64,000 nucleotides of DNA from Sternotherus odoratus (taxonomy: Eukaryota > Chordata > Testudines > Kinosternidae): positions 18,513,603-18,577,602 of the forward strand of contig JAVMKO010000001.1 in NCBI GenBank assembly GCA_032164245.1. Reading direction: 5' to 3'. Under the pieces are notes generated by a model. The model saw only the letters and a list, made by a program, of their open reading frames with translations. It was not told where the DNA came from and made no database searches. The translations under genes were made by a program, and so were the position numbers. Numbering within the stretch: the stretch's first letter is position 1; every line of letters starts with the position of its first letter. This document shows, in pieces, positions 30,773-42,619 of the stretch.

Positions 30773-31254
30773 TAAGGCTATGATTTTGTCACAGAGGTTG
30801 TGGAAATTGTGGACACGGGAGCTCCGAGATGTTGCGAGTGGTGGTGGGGATTCTGCAGCTCCTGGCCACTGCTGGAGGCAGGGCTCACAGCAGCTCCCAG
30901 CCACTGTGGGTGGTGGAGGTACCCCACATCGTGGAGGTGTGAACTGCTGTGGGTGGCAGGGTTTCCTCAGAGTTCCCAGCTGCTGCTGGTGGCGGAGGCC
31001 CCCAGAGCTCCGAACCACAGGGGACCCTGGATCTCAAGCCCCCATGGGCAGCATGGGCCCCTGACCTCTGAGCTGGGGCCCCTGCAGCTGCTCAGCCATC
31101 ATGGGTGGTGTGCGGACCCAGTAGCTCCGCATGTTGTCAGGATATTTTTAGTCAAAGTCACAGACAGTTCACGGACTTCTATGAATTTTTCTTTATTGCC
31201 CATGACCTGTCCGTGACTTTGATTAAAAATATCCATGACAAAATCTTAGCCTTA
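30773..31254. mobile_element. hAT-like non-autonomous transposon (TAAGGCTA family)
   Basis: Terminal repeats TAAGGCTATGATTTTGTCA and TGACAAAATCTTAGCCTTA match at 18 of 19 positions. The flanking octamers TTGATAAC (30765-30772) and TTGATAAT (31255-31262) agree at 7 of 8. CR1 sequence resumes immediately after it. The interior is GC-rich (GCAGCTCC, GGTGGTGGAGG) with no transposase; an outer TCACGGACTTC / TCCGTGACTTTGA region adds a second inverted layer. Confidence 0.8.
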
Positions 31255-31300
31255 TTGATAATTACTCTCTGAGTACAGTTCAGCTGCTTTCTTTTTCTCA

Positions 31301-31597
31301 TTCCACATACACTTAGCTGGAAGAGCAGCATAAGCTGGAATCCCACGGGTCTCAGAAAGCTACCAAAGGCTCTCTGCTAACCTCCAACATGGATCTGTCT
31401 GTTGACTGGGAATAGGATGGTGAGGGAAAAGGAGGTCACTGAGCGAGGGCGGGGGGTAAATTGTTAGGGGAAAGGAAGCAAAATAAACCATAACAGAACA
31501 GGATAGAGAAAAATGATCAGAAAAAAAATGGAGAAATGGTGGCAACTATGCTGGGGGTATGTAGGGCGCAGGAGGAGACTGGAAGATTGTAGCTGAT
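31301..31597. other. No recognisable feature
   Basis: Short unassigned stretch between the CR1 block and the miniature PLE. Confidence 0.4.
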
Positions 31598-31831
31598 ATT
31601 CTATTGCAGAGGTAAGAAAGAGTCCTGTGGCACCTTAAAGACTAACTACAGTATTGAAGCATAAGCTTTCGTGGGCTAATATGAGTGTCTGCTTGCATCC
31701 GATGAAGTGGGTATTAGCCCACGAAAGCTTATGCTTCAATACTTTAGTTAGTCTTTAAGGTGCCACAGGACTCTTTCTTACCTCTGCTATTCCAGACTAA
31801 CATGGCTACCTCTCTGATTCTATTGCAGAGG
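31598..31831. mobile_element. Miniature PLE palindrome (204 bp) with 15-bp TSD
   Basis: The element at 31613-31816 lies between two copies of ATTCTATTGCAGAGG (31598-31612 and 31817-31831). Its left arm (TAAGAAAGAGTCCTGTGGCA ... GTGGGCTAAT) is the reverse complement of the right arm (ATTAGCCCACGAAAGCTTAT ... CTCTTTCTTA), with about one mismatch. Only the right side continues into TTCCAGACTAACATGGCTAC. It contains no coding sequence: in effect the two inverted ends of the 3.45-kb dimer with the middle missing. Confidence 0.9.
31699..31726 (+). ncRNA. Hammerhead-like motif in miniature PLE
   Basis: CCGATGA, a GTGGG/CCCAC stem and GAAA (31723-31726) in hammerhead order. The core T-to-C change seen in the 3.45-kb PLE is present here too. 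The opposite arm carries only the stem and GAAA part in inverted form. Confidence 0.45.
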
Positions 31832-32887
31832 ATTCCAATGAAGGGTTGGAGTAAAGAATTCTTCGCAAGAATAGATATGTTAAATCCTGATCTGACCACC
31901 TGATGTCACTAGTGTGCCATAGATGACTAATATTCAGGAAGGGGAATTCAGGGAAGGCTTTGCAGGTTGTGTACAGACTGTTGCTATAATGTTCTCTAGT
32001 TTCTGTGAGTGAGGAATTGTCCATAGGAACCCTTTATATAGGGAAGAATAGACATGATTTTCAGATACTTTTGCACACACCATTATGCACCTACATATGA
32101 CACTGCCAAGATGATTGCACACACTTGTTGGATAACTGTGAGCACACATACCTAATATGGGTAACGATGTGATCTTATTGTAACCCTTTGCCCACTTTCT
32201 TCATTTACACGCAGTTATTTGTTTAATAACACTCATTCAATACTGCAGAAAAAGATACTCACCAATATTCATTTGGGTTCTGATCAACTATTCAGTTTGA
32301 CCTTGTCCGTCTCCCTTATCAGTCACTGTTGCAAACAGGATTGTAGATGGGATTTTCTTGATGCTAATATTTGGAGAATAGCTGTTCTCTGTGGGTGAAA
32401 TTCAAACTCAGAATACAGCCAGCACAAAGACCTGTCCACCAAGTCTTGTTCTGCCATGGTGCACAAGGGTAAATTTCACCCATCATGTAGTCTACAGTGC
32501 CTGAAAATCCCTCTTGGTTCCTATCTGCTTATCTGCATACTTAAGTATCTTTAAGAACCTGGCCCTTTGCTCTAAACGGCATAGGCAAAGCACATAATAC
32601 CACAATTCATATCATCTAATGATTTACGATGCTATATTTCAGTCATGTGGTTTTGTCTTTAATCATAGGAATTCAGAACCTGTTTAACTGTAAAACTGGT
32701 TAAATTCATGGGTTGGACCAATATTAGAAGATTTCCACTACCATGTATTCAACTTATTCAGTCTCAAAAAAACAAAGTATCCCCAGCAGCCAGTGGTGAA
32801 ACACTAGATAGGGAGGGCTCTGAGTTACTACACAGAATTCTTTCCCAGGTGCCTGTTTGTTGGGTCTTGACAAAATGCTCAGGGTCC
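31832..32887. other. No recognisable gene or repeat
   Basis: AT-rich, with short frames only; nothing supported. Confidence 0.4.
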
Positions 32888-33207
32888 AAGTGATCACTAT
32901 ATTTGGGGTCAGGAAGGAAAATTCTCCCCTACGTCAGACTGGCAGAGATTCTGTGTGTTTTTTGCCTTCCTGTGCAGCATGGGACATGGGGTACTTGAAG
33001 CTTTAAACTACTGTAAATGGTGGATTCTCTGTGATTTGAAGTCTTTAAATAATGATTTGAAGATTTCAATAACTCAGACAGACCATATGGGTCTATTACA
33101 GGAGTAGATGGCTGAGGTTCTGTGGCTTGCAATGTGCAGGAGGTCAGACTACATAATCATGATGGTCTGTTCTAGCCTTAAAGTCTACGAGTCTGTCTCC
33201 TCTGCCT
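32888..33207 (+). mobile_element. CR1-type 3' untranslated end
   Basis: GGGGTCAGGAAGGAAAATTC, TTTTTTGCCTTCCTGTGCAG, ATGATTTGAAGATTTCAATA and GGAGGTCAGACTACATAATC are the 3' UTR signature of another reptile CR1 subfamily. No coding part. Confidence 0.65.
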
Positions 33208-33424
33208 GAAAGTAAATTTTGTGCATAAGAACTGGATGTGACCTCTCCATTTTCACAGCACAAAGAAGAAAGGATATTATTATTTCAGCACATTTGAATG
33301 CTTTCATATAATGATTCAAATATTAATACAAGCTTGATTATGTCTTAGTATGCCTGGCAAAATGCCAAAAACAGAGCAATGGCAGAGTGCCAGCTGTGTG
33401 CCCTATATGATTGTATAAGTTAAA

Positions 33425-35614
33425 TCCTAATGAGGAAAGTAGAAAGGAGCACAAACTGGCCAGTAAAATGTAAACGAATTTGAGAAGCAGCTTGCTAATG
33501 ATGCTAAATCTAACAGTATTTTTTTCTTAAGTATATCAGAAGCAGGAAGCCTGCCAAAGAGGCAGTGACACCAAAAGTGTTAAAGGAGAAATCAAGGAAG
33601 ACAAGACCATTGCAGAGAAGTTACATTAATTCTTTGCACTGGTTTTCACTGCAGAAGATATGGGGTAGATACCCACATCAAAGTTATCCTTTTTGGGCAA
33701 AAAAGTCTGAAGTACTGTCCCAAATTGATGTGTCAGTGGAATAGGTTTTAGAACAAACTGATAAACTAAACAGTAATAAGTCATCAGGACCAGATGGTAT
33801 TTACCCAAGACTTATGAAGGAAGTCATATATGAAATTACAGAACTACTAATTCTACTATGTAACCTATCACCGAAATCAACCTTTGTACCAGATGACTGT
33901 AAGGTACCTAATGTAACCCTGATTTTTAAATAGGACTCCAGAGGAGATACTCACAATTTCACATAGCGGAACTTCAGTACTAGGCAAAATAGTAGAAATT
34001 ATTGTAAAGAACAGAATTATCAGACACATTGATAAACAAAATTTGGTGGGAGAAGAGTCAACACAGCTTTTGTAAAATCATGCCTCAAAAATGTATTTGG
34101 GAGTCAACAAGCATGTGGACAAGGCAAATCCAGTTATTATAGTGCACTTGGATTTTCAAATATCTTGTGACAAGGGCCCTCAATAAAGGCTCTTAAAGAA
34201 ACTAAGTAGCAATGGAATAAGAGGGAAGGTCCTCTTGTGAATCAATAGCTGGTTGAAAGATAGGAAACAAAGGGTAGGAATAAATGGTCAATTTTCTGAA
34301 TGGAGAAAGGTAAATAGTGAGGTCCCCCAAGGCTCTGTATTGGGACTATCACTGTTCAACATATTCACTAATGATCTGGAAAAGGGGGTGAACAGTGAAG
34401 TGGCAAAGTTTGCAGACAATATCAATTATTTAGATAGTTAAGTCCAAAAGAGACTAAAAGGAAATACAGAGGGATCTCTCAGCACTGGGTGACTGGGCAA
34501 TAAAATGGCGGCTGAAATTCAACATTGATAAGTACAGACTAATGCATAGTGGGAAAAAATAATCCCAACATCTGAAAATGTCCACTCTTTTTAACTGTGG
34601 CAACAGTTAAAAAGGCTAACAGTATTTTAGGACATAGCAGGAAAAGGAAAGAAAATAAGACAGACAATATCATAAAGCCACTCTATAAATCCATAGTGCA
34701 CCCACACTTGAATACTGTATCAAGCTGCCTGTTCTCAAATAGGAAATAGTGGAACTAGAAAAGGTTCTGAGAAAGGCAGTAAAGAGGATCAAGTTTATGA
34801 AATGGTTTCCATACAAGGACAGACTACAAAGGTTAGGGTTGTTCAACTTAGAAAAGAGATATATTAGGGAGGTCTGTAAAATCATTATTGGGTTGGAAAA
34901 AGGGAACAAAGAAATTAATTTACCTTTTCACACAGTACAAACACTGGAGGTCACAGAATTAAATTAATAGGCTTTCATACAAACAAGAGGAAGTATTTTT
35001 TCACACAGTGTACAATTAACCTGTGGAACTCATTGCCATCTTCTTAATGAATGTGCAATGTGACTCGGGTATCATGTGATTAGTATTGATCACTTAATTT
35101 GGTCCACTGGTTGGATCATTAGCTTCCCCGGCTTGGGCTGGGTACTGACAGGGAGTGCCAAGTGAATGCTGATCAATGCTGATTATCATGCTGATGCTGA
35201 TTACCATGAGATGTTGTGTGATGGCCAAAATAATAACTGGGTTCAAAAGAGAACTGGATAAGTTCGTGGAGACTAGGTCAGTCACAGGCTACTATCCAAA
35301 ATGCGCAGGAATGCAACCATATACTCAGGGTGAAACGAAAATTCTGACTAGTAGGAGCTGAGTGGAAGACAGGGGTGGATCTCTCTCTAAGTGACTGGTT
35401 CTGTCCACTCCTTTTGAAGCTTTGGTACAGCCACTGTCAGAAACTTCCACTGCCTGCATCCGACGAAGTGGGTATTAGCCCACGAAAGCTCATGCTTCAA
35501 AACTTTATAGTTAGTCTTTAAGGTGCCACAGGACTTTGTTAACTCTGTCAGAAACAGGACTCTGGCAAGATAGACCATGGTCTGACCCAATATGGCAGCT
35601 CTCATGTTCTTAGA
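33425..35614 (+). mobile_element. CR1 LINE, RT domain to 3' end, with PLE insertion
   Basis: The plus strand encodes broken RT pieces in order: SSGPDGIYPRLMKEV at about 33780, then VPQGSVLGLSLFNIFTNDL and EKGVNSEVAKFAD at about 34320-34420, where the catalytic FADD-type motif is FADN. It continues to the 3' end at GGTCTGACCCAATATGGCAG and CTCATGTTCTTAG. Stops and frameshifts abound. An extra TGCTGAT-rich segment lies at about 35060-35235. A 100-bp PLE tail sits at 35445-35544. Confidence 0.8.
35434..35555 (+). mobile_element. PLE 3'-end insertion (100 bp) with 11-bp TSD
   Basis: 35445-35544 is a 5'-truncated PLE end: hammerhead-like CCGACGA...GAAA, CATGCTTCAAAACTTTATAG and GGTGCCACAGGACTTTGTTA. 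It is flanked by CTGTCAGAAAC at 35434-35444 and 35545-35555. Unlike the 3.45-kb copy it stops at TTGTTAACT, lacking the CAGACTAACACGG tail, and has no inverted left arm. Confidence 0.85.
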
Positions 35615-36320
35615 ACAAGGTTGTTTTCTCATTTAGAAAGGAAGCTTCCTGTATTACTAAACAGATATGAAAGGAGAGAACATAGTAAACAAAACTGATA
35701 CTAAAAGTGAATTGAGCCAGAAAAGATATAAACTAAATATGTAGTTATTTGCCACTATAATTTTTAGTTCTGATTTTGTAAGGTCTTTTTGATAATAATT
35801 TCATAGGTATATTACTTTGGTTCAGCCCAAATGTGAGGGCCATTTTGGTATAATTGATTTGCAGCTTACATGCCATCTACTGGCTTTTTTATTTCCTTGA
35901 TATTGAGTGTTAGCTTAGCACTGAATTGCACTATCTTTTAGAAAATAGGGACAGGTAATAAGAAAGCTCTCAACTGGCATAAATGGTTGCAGCTCCATTG
36001 ATTTCAGTGGAGCTGCATCAATGTACATCAGCTGAGGAATGAGCCCATAATATTTTGTGATATTAAATTAGTTACACAACAGACATTACTAATAAAAGGA
36101 GATTACACGCTGACACAAAGCAGATTGTTAAGGATGGATTGCTTTTTCTGAATGAAGAACCATCTGTATTTAAACCTGGAGAACTATAGTTCTAGCAGGT
36201 TTTGTTGGTACAGGAGTCCCTCAGTGGGGAGAACAAGCATTTTAACCTCTCCTTTGATGACCTCCAGAGCATAAAATAACATTCTTATTAGGGACAAGTA
36301 ACTATTATTGTGTGGTGGCA
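35615..36320. other. No recognisable gene; ancient repeat motif
   Basis: About 35980-36050 holds TGCAGCTCCATTGATTTCAG ... CATCAGCTGAGGAATGAGCC, another copy of the recurrent old motif. Otherwise unassigned. Confidence 0.4.
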
Positions 36321-36324
36321 TAAT

Positions 36325-36565
36325 AGTAGTGTGGTCCAGTGGATGGGGCACTGGACTAGACATTGGGGGACATCGCTTTGTATCTGACCTGTTGTCTGAG
36401 CTTGGGCAAATCATTACACCTCTCTGGGATTCTGATTCCCCTCCTGCCCTCTGGCTGTCTTATCTGTTTAGAATGTAAGTTCTTAGAGATCATCTATGAG
36501 CTTTTACAGTGCCTAGCACAGATGGAGCTCGTTTTCAGTCGGGGCCTCTAGGTGCTACTTAAATA
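36325..36565 (+). repeat. MIR/core-SINE-type remnant
   Basis: AGTGTGGTCCAGTGGATGGG (tRNA-derived head), CTGAGCTTGGGCAAATCATT and ACCTCTCTGGGATTCTGATT (core), then CAGTGCCTAGCACAGATGGA (tail) follow the MIR order. Strongly diverged. Confidence 0.65.
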
Positions 36566-39500
36566 CAAATGATACCATTACCATATGACATTTGGGGTAT
36601 CTCACACACATTTTGTATCTGAAACCCAGCTCAAGTTTACAGACCAGTACTTCCTTGTAATTTAAACCTTAAGGAGTCAGATTCCCCAGCAGCTGTAAAT
36701 CAGTATAGCACCAATGGTTTCAGTGGGGCTATGATGACTTGCACAAGCTGGAGATCTGGCACAATATTATATCAAAGGTGAATTGATTTAACAACTAATA
36801 ATCATGAAAAAAGAGAAGCTTTCCTAGCTAAAGAGAAACCAGTGAGCGCTGTGTATTTGGGTTAGACCATTACCCACCAAAAGCTAGGCTACCACATAGA
36901 CAAAGCTTCCATGAGGTTTGTATATCCTATATCTATTCTTCAGTAGAAGTTTTGTCTTTGTTCCCCTCTATTTCTCCCTGCCATTGTTTTACATAGGCTC
37001 ACAGGACAGAGGACTGGAAGGAACCTCCTGGGTCTTCCAATCCAGACCCCTGCTAGGACAGGCAACTCTGTCATATAATCCTGTTAATAAATCGAACAAT
37101 CTTCACATAGTGCCCACTTTCTTTTTTCACCCATTTGTGGACTTGCATAAGCAGTCCACAACCCCTACCACATTGGAATTAGAGTCCAAATCTCTCTCAT
37201 ACTACATATTGAATGGACTCCATTGCTACTCTGGTTACTGTGTGCAGAAGAGAGCAAAATGATGTTGAGGTTTGTTCCTCCTGCCCAGTCTAATGAATTA
37301 CTTTAGACTCTCCATGAAGAGTAAATGTAGGGAAAGATGAAGCTCATGAGCTGGTTCACTGCAACTCATAGTATGTTAACTGCAAAGAGAAACAGACTTA
37401 GTGGGGTTCATTGGCCTCAGTTTATCCTCCAGTGTCTTGGTTTCTTGTGTAATTAAGTTAATTTGAAAACAGAATCTCAGTGTAGTACTAGATGAACAAT
37501 TGCTCAGGTAATTTGTGTATCCCTCTCTGCTGCCACTCGACACAGTGGGAGTAAGAGCAGAGTCAATTAGCAGCCATATGCCAGAGCATACTCTATTTGT
37601 AGCCCTGAAAAAAGGCTATGGGATCTTAGATAGAAAGCACTGATCAGAGGTCTAGTCTTGCCAATAGGTTCAGTTTACTGAGCTTCCATCTGCTCATTAG
37701 CTTGCCTATCTCTAACCATCATTTATTTCCTGACTGACAGTGTTGTAAAACCCTTCCATAGCTCAACAACACAAAGGCCCAGTCCTCTGGACTGACAGAG
37801 CAGTAACTGGTGAGAAAAAAAAAGCATTGCACCTATTGCTAAGTGCCTTATAAGATTAACTGTACTACTGAAAAAACAAGATGGTTTCTAGTACAAAATG
37901 TTCATCCTGGAATTAGAGTTGATCAACACAGCACTGCATTCCACTTTAAACTACTAGAGCTCAACTAATAAGATGAGATACAGACTAACAGGGCTGCTAA
38001 TCTTAAACCTAGAGCTCAACTGTGAGCACATTACTTACCCATAGAAGACAGCTGCCTGTACCATGGGTCATTGAGTGGGAGGGAGGCTGGCAGGGGAAGG
38101 GGAAGAAGGAGCACACTGCATAAGGTAACTGCTCTTCTTCTCTGCAGGAGGGTAGAAAGTTAGAGAATACATCCCACCTGTGCCAGTTATAGAGCTGGTG
38201 TTAAATACTTTCTCCAGGATGGCTCAAGAGGGTGAAAGAGGGAAAGCAGCCTGTGACTGAGTCACAGTCTGCTTCTTGGGCAGCAAAGGACTCCGTTCAT
38301 GCCCCTTGGGAATAGCAAAAATGAGTAAAAATCCTGTCGTGCAACTTTTCAACATTCTGACATATTGTTGACTATTTGTCTCATTATTTTTTAAGTAGTA
38401 TTTCCCAAGAATACAATGTTAAGTTGAGAGTTGTCTGGATAAGAATGACAGATGCAATTTCATATTAAATATACTAACAGTTCATGGGTTAAAAGGATAA
38501 CATAATAAACTTATTTCCCTAACTTGCACTCGCATGAGTGTTTACATTCTGGACTGCAGAAGAAACAAAGTCTGATTAATGGAGCTACTCTGGTAGTTTT
38601 CACATTATCTGATCAAATGCCTTTTTCTGAACATAAATGTCATAACATAACTCAAATGTATATTTTACAAAGTTGTTGGTAAGGTTACCAGTCTGTGAGT
38701 CGTTTATAATGAACAGGATTAGAGCTATTCCATTTGATCTGCATAACTCTAAAATCGATAAATTTAGGGTGTCATTGCTTTTGCCTGCCTTTCTGTACTT
38801 TCAGAATGACTGAATTTTGTACAAAGCTATTACACTACATATAACAAAATCGCAAAACAAAACAGGATCCAAAGCGAATCAGATAAGTAGGAGATACTGA
38901 TAAATACTTGATTTTTCATATATTCAGACTAATATATTCTAAATTAAGTGGAGGATTTCAGAAGCCCTGAAAAATTCATTAGCTCTCAGAATTTGGCTCA
39001 GAAAGCACAAGATGATACTTAAAAGTCTGGCCACAGCTGTTGATTTGGTTCAAACGTACACACTGTCATACCACAGTATGACTAATGGACTAAGATGTGA
39101 TGAGTCAATGCATCTGGGGAAAAAAATGAAAAGAATGTAGTTCTCAATATCATATTTAAAGAGATGTTGATTTTTGGATGAGAAGATTTACAGGACCTGG
39201 AGATTGCTCTAGGAAAGGTTGAATGGTTCCTTGAAATATTTCTGCGATCTGGGTAGGAAAACAGGGATGAAGTGGGAGTCTGTGAAAGACAATCCTCAGA
39301 AAATTAAAAAAATAAAAGTTCATTAGCTCATTACTCAGAACAGGGATCAAAGGTGGGATTATGTAGGTAAGAGGAGATGGACATATTTTAAAGTACTTTT
39401 AAAATATTGTTCATTTCTGCTCTGTTGCGGAGTCAAAATGTAAAACCTCTTGAAGAAGCTTTGAAGAATGCATGGAACTGCTTTAAAAGTAACAAGTAAC

Positions 39501-40795
39501 TTTAGTTAGTGTTTCCTTAGGCTCATTATTGGGAAAACATATTCCAGCCATCACCCCTCGGGCCTTCCATAACAGAGGGGGGAATACAAGGATAACATTT
39601 GTACAATTAGTTTTTGTTTCTAGGGCAGAACACATACTTACAGTCTTTTGTGATCAATTTAAGTAGTGAAGTGAGAAAAGGCAATAAAACCAGGCCATCC
39701 CGTGCCAGATAAAAAAATCAATCTGAAATAATACACACGGTTGAAGAGTATGGACTTTAGGAGGATGCTTTAAATGCTTGAATAATAGGGGAGTGGTGCT
39801 CATACCATTTCAGTGGAACTATTTTAAAACCTAGCTCTCACATATTTGAGTCAAACTCCATTTGTTTGACCAGGGCATATTGGTTTTCAGATCCTTTTTA
39901 AATATTCACTTACCTAGACCAGAGAAAGCTGTCTTAAATCTTATTAATTGTATTTTATTTGATCTTATCTTTAATAACAGTGTATTTGTATTTTACAGGG
40001 AATTTAGAGACTGGTGCCCTAGTCAATACACCTCTACATAAAGAGATTGATAACCAGGTTAAAAAAATAATGTGTGGATAACACTTTCTTTTGATACAGC
40101 ATTGTCATATATATTGGGTGCATTGGCAATTGGTGCCACATTCTTTTATTCACTTAGAGAATTAGGCTTCTGGTGTAGCATTCATTATGACACTGTTATC
40201 TATGGCTAGGAGCACAGCAGATGCTGCATGAATTGGATTTATTGCTAGGTTTGTGGCTTGTCATTATGTACGGGTGTACTGTTATGGGCTGTCAGGTCAA
40301 CATCCTTCCTGAGTGCCATACAAACTTTATTTTGCATGTTTTAGTGTATTCATTAAAGACGAACAGCCTCTACACCACTTTGGGGATTGTCAAATCTGAA
40401 TTATGGTTTGCTCCATATTTTATATTTCTTGTTTTTTCTTTAGCCAGTCTCAAGGGAAGTGTTTTCTTGCATGAACTGTACAGCAATGCATTTCCTGGGC
40501 TGGTTGTTAATATCTTAAACAAGCATTTCCCACTGTTATAAAGCTTTGGGGATCTGTTCACAGGTACAGAATAGAACATTTGTTATTAAAATGGCATGGC
40601 AGGCTTTCTGTAAATTTGTGGGCATGTAAGAAATGGTTTGGATTTGTGATCAATGGCAGTACCTGTGATCAACTTCTTTATATAGGGCCTGATCCAAGTA
40701 CAATGAAAAACCAGGTATCTCAAACTGGGCACCAAAATTAGTGGATACTGTTAGATTAGTAGATTTGACCCTTAAACTCTCTGATCCAGATCCTG
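36566..40795. other. Mostly unrecognised DNA with one CR1 3'-end trace
   Basis: About 36988-37200 (GGACTGGAAGGAACCTCCTG, CATATAATCCTGTTAATAAA) is a worn CR1 3' end on the minus strand. About 37978-38000 (GATACAGACTAACAGGGCTG) is a scrap of PLE tail. GCACAAGCTGGAGATCTGGC near 36740 is the recurrent ancient motif. The rest is AT-rich with small frames and no recognisable gene. Confidence 0.4.
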
Positions 40796-40802
40796 AACAT
40801 CG

Positions 40803-41029
40803 CCTAGGACAGCACTGGTTTTGAGGGAGGCACTTGCTTGTTTTGAGGGTGGCATTTTCCCACCGTTGGCGGCATTTCGGTGGCAGCTCCCAGGAAAAAT
40901 TTTGGTGGCATTTCTTTTTCCTTTTTTTTTCACGCCAGTCCAGAAGCTCTGCCCATCTTTGGTGGACTTCCGCTGCTATTCTCGTTAGCCATCTAGGGCG
41001 GCAAAAAATGCTTATGCCGGCCCCTCCAC
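40803..41029. mobile_element. Non-autonomous DNA element (GGGCCGGC family)
   Basis: Interior with GGCATTTTCCCACCGTTGGC, GGCATTTCGGTGGCAGCTCC and a poly-T run, closing with CTAGGGCGGCAAAAAATGCT and TATGCCGGCCCC. The left end CTAGGACAGCACTGG is worn. Related to the fragment at 24926. Confidence 0.45.
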
Positions 41030-41490
41030 TATTAGAGGTGCTGCCTTTTGGATTAATCACAAGCCTGAAGTCCTGTTCAACTGATGGCTTGCTCAGGCCC
41101 CTAAACAACTCCACATCACAGTCCAACAGTCACTTAAACACTTCCCTTCTGAGGTCCAACTTATTTAGTCCTCACACATGTTGTCTCTCTCCGTCCAGCC
41201 TCAGCTCAGAGGCTTTCACCTTGAGTCAAGAGTCCCCAGCTCTCCTTCCCAGAGCTGAGTTCAGTTCAAACTCTTCAGATTGGCATGTTCACCTGCAGCT
41301 GCTTCCTCAGGTCAGCTGCAGTTTCCCAGGTTCTGTCTTTCCTGGAACTTCTAGATGTAACTAGATGGAGTCTTACTGGCTCCCACTCAAGCCCCTCTAT
41401 GTCTCACACCTACAGCATGGGGAGAGGGACTGGGCTAGCTGACCCAAGGCTTCCTGGCCCTTAAAGGGGAAGGTCACTTTGTTACATAAT
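41030..41490. repeat. Possible unclassified dispersed repeat
   Basis: CT- and CAG-rich, ending CTTAAAGGGGAAGGTCACTT and TGTTACATAAT. It reads like part of a turtle LTR-type repeat but has no defined ends or coding motif, so the class is open. Confidence 0.3.
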
Positions 41491-41696
41491 CTGGCACTTT
41501 TATCAAAAATAAGGGGATCCAAAATCCGTTCTAGGCAAATTGCAAAACTGAAGTTTCCTTGCAGTTTCAACTGAAGAACGTATTCCTCAGTTCTAGCCCC
41601 AAACTAATGAACAGCATTGCCATATGCTGTTAAACATACCTCAGCAGAGTAGCTATACTTTATTGGTGGAAGGGGGAAACTGAGTGTAATAAATAA

Positions 41697-41900
41697 TAAC
41701 ATCTATCTCTTATATAATGCTTTTAATCAGTATCTCTCAAGTATTTTGCAAAGGAGGTAAGTATCATTACCCCATTTTACAGATGGGAAACTGAGGTATA
41801 AGGAGGTAAAAGACACATCCAAGATTACCCAGTGGCAGAGATGGGACTAGAACCCTATGCTCCCAAGTCCCCGTACCATGTGCTAGCCACTACACAACAC
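41697..41900 (-). repeat. MIR-type SINE remnant
   Basis: ACCCCATTTTACAGATGGGAAACTGAG, AGATTACCCAGTGGCAG and GGGACTAGAACCCTATGCTC are the reverse complement of the MIR core and tRNA-like head. It is among the best-preserved MIR copies in the window. Confidence 0.7.
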
Positions 41901-42619
41901 TGACAAAAGGTCAGCTTAAAATACACCCAAAATTCTTTGGGGTCATTTGAGATGAAAGGTGATATTCAAATGAAAGATAATTATCAAAGATAAAATCATA
42001 ATCATACAATACATATTCTCTTTCCAGCTCAGAGGCAGCATTCAAAAATAGATGAGAAGGATAAATATACCTTATATACACGTCCTGCATAACAGAACTA
42101 TCTGAAATATCGGGCCAATGGTTTTCCAAGATAAATAAATTATCACATTTCTTTTATCATTCTTACACAGCGATAGCCTTCAAAGATTGTTTTTAATATG
42201 ACATTCCTATTCCTTGCTTGCCAGTGCTTGGAACATATTGAAACCATCTGTCATATTGCCAAGGGTAAGTAGTCCTCAAACTTCTTATAATTTTACTTTA
42301 AAAGTATTGCAGGAGCGTAAAAAAAACCCTGTGAAATTAGAGAATTGTATGAAGGTTGGTACACATTCTATAATGTGCAATATTTGGTCTCCTTGCATGA
42401 ATATGAGTACATCTAGACTGATGTACTACTAAAATAGTGGTGTAGACATCCAAGCTCATGAGGTTTTCTTAAAAGTAATAAAATGTTACAAAAAATAAAT
42501 TGTGTTGGGGTATTTTGGGTCTGAATTACACATTTTTATCTTCTGAGGGGAGCATCCCAATTTGTGGATGAACATTTGAGATTTAAAATGTTACCTTAAA
42601 TGGTAATATAGATATAAAA

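Larger units (their letters stand above)
28866..31300 (-). mobile_element. Long CR1 LINE copy with four nested insertions
   Basis: On the minus strand this covers the CR1 3' end (28866: ATAGAATCATAGAATTG, TCCAGTCCCCTGCACTGAGG) through the C-terminal RT region to the block around the GSVLDPVLFNIFINDF-like frame (complement of about 30650-30720). Continuity is broken at 29062-29390, 29804-29901, about 30230-30620 and 30773-31254, and the CR1 text resumes correctly after each. Frameshifts abound, so it is a fossil. Confidence 0.75.
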
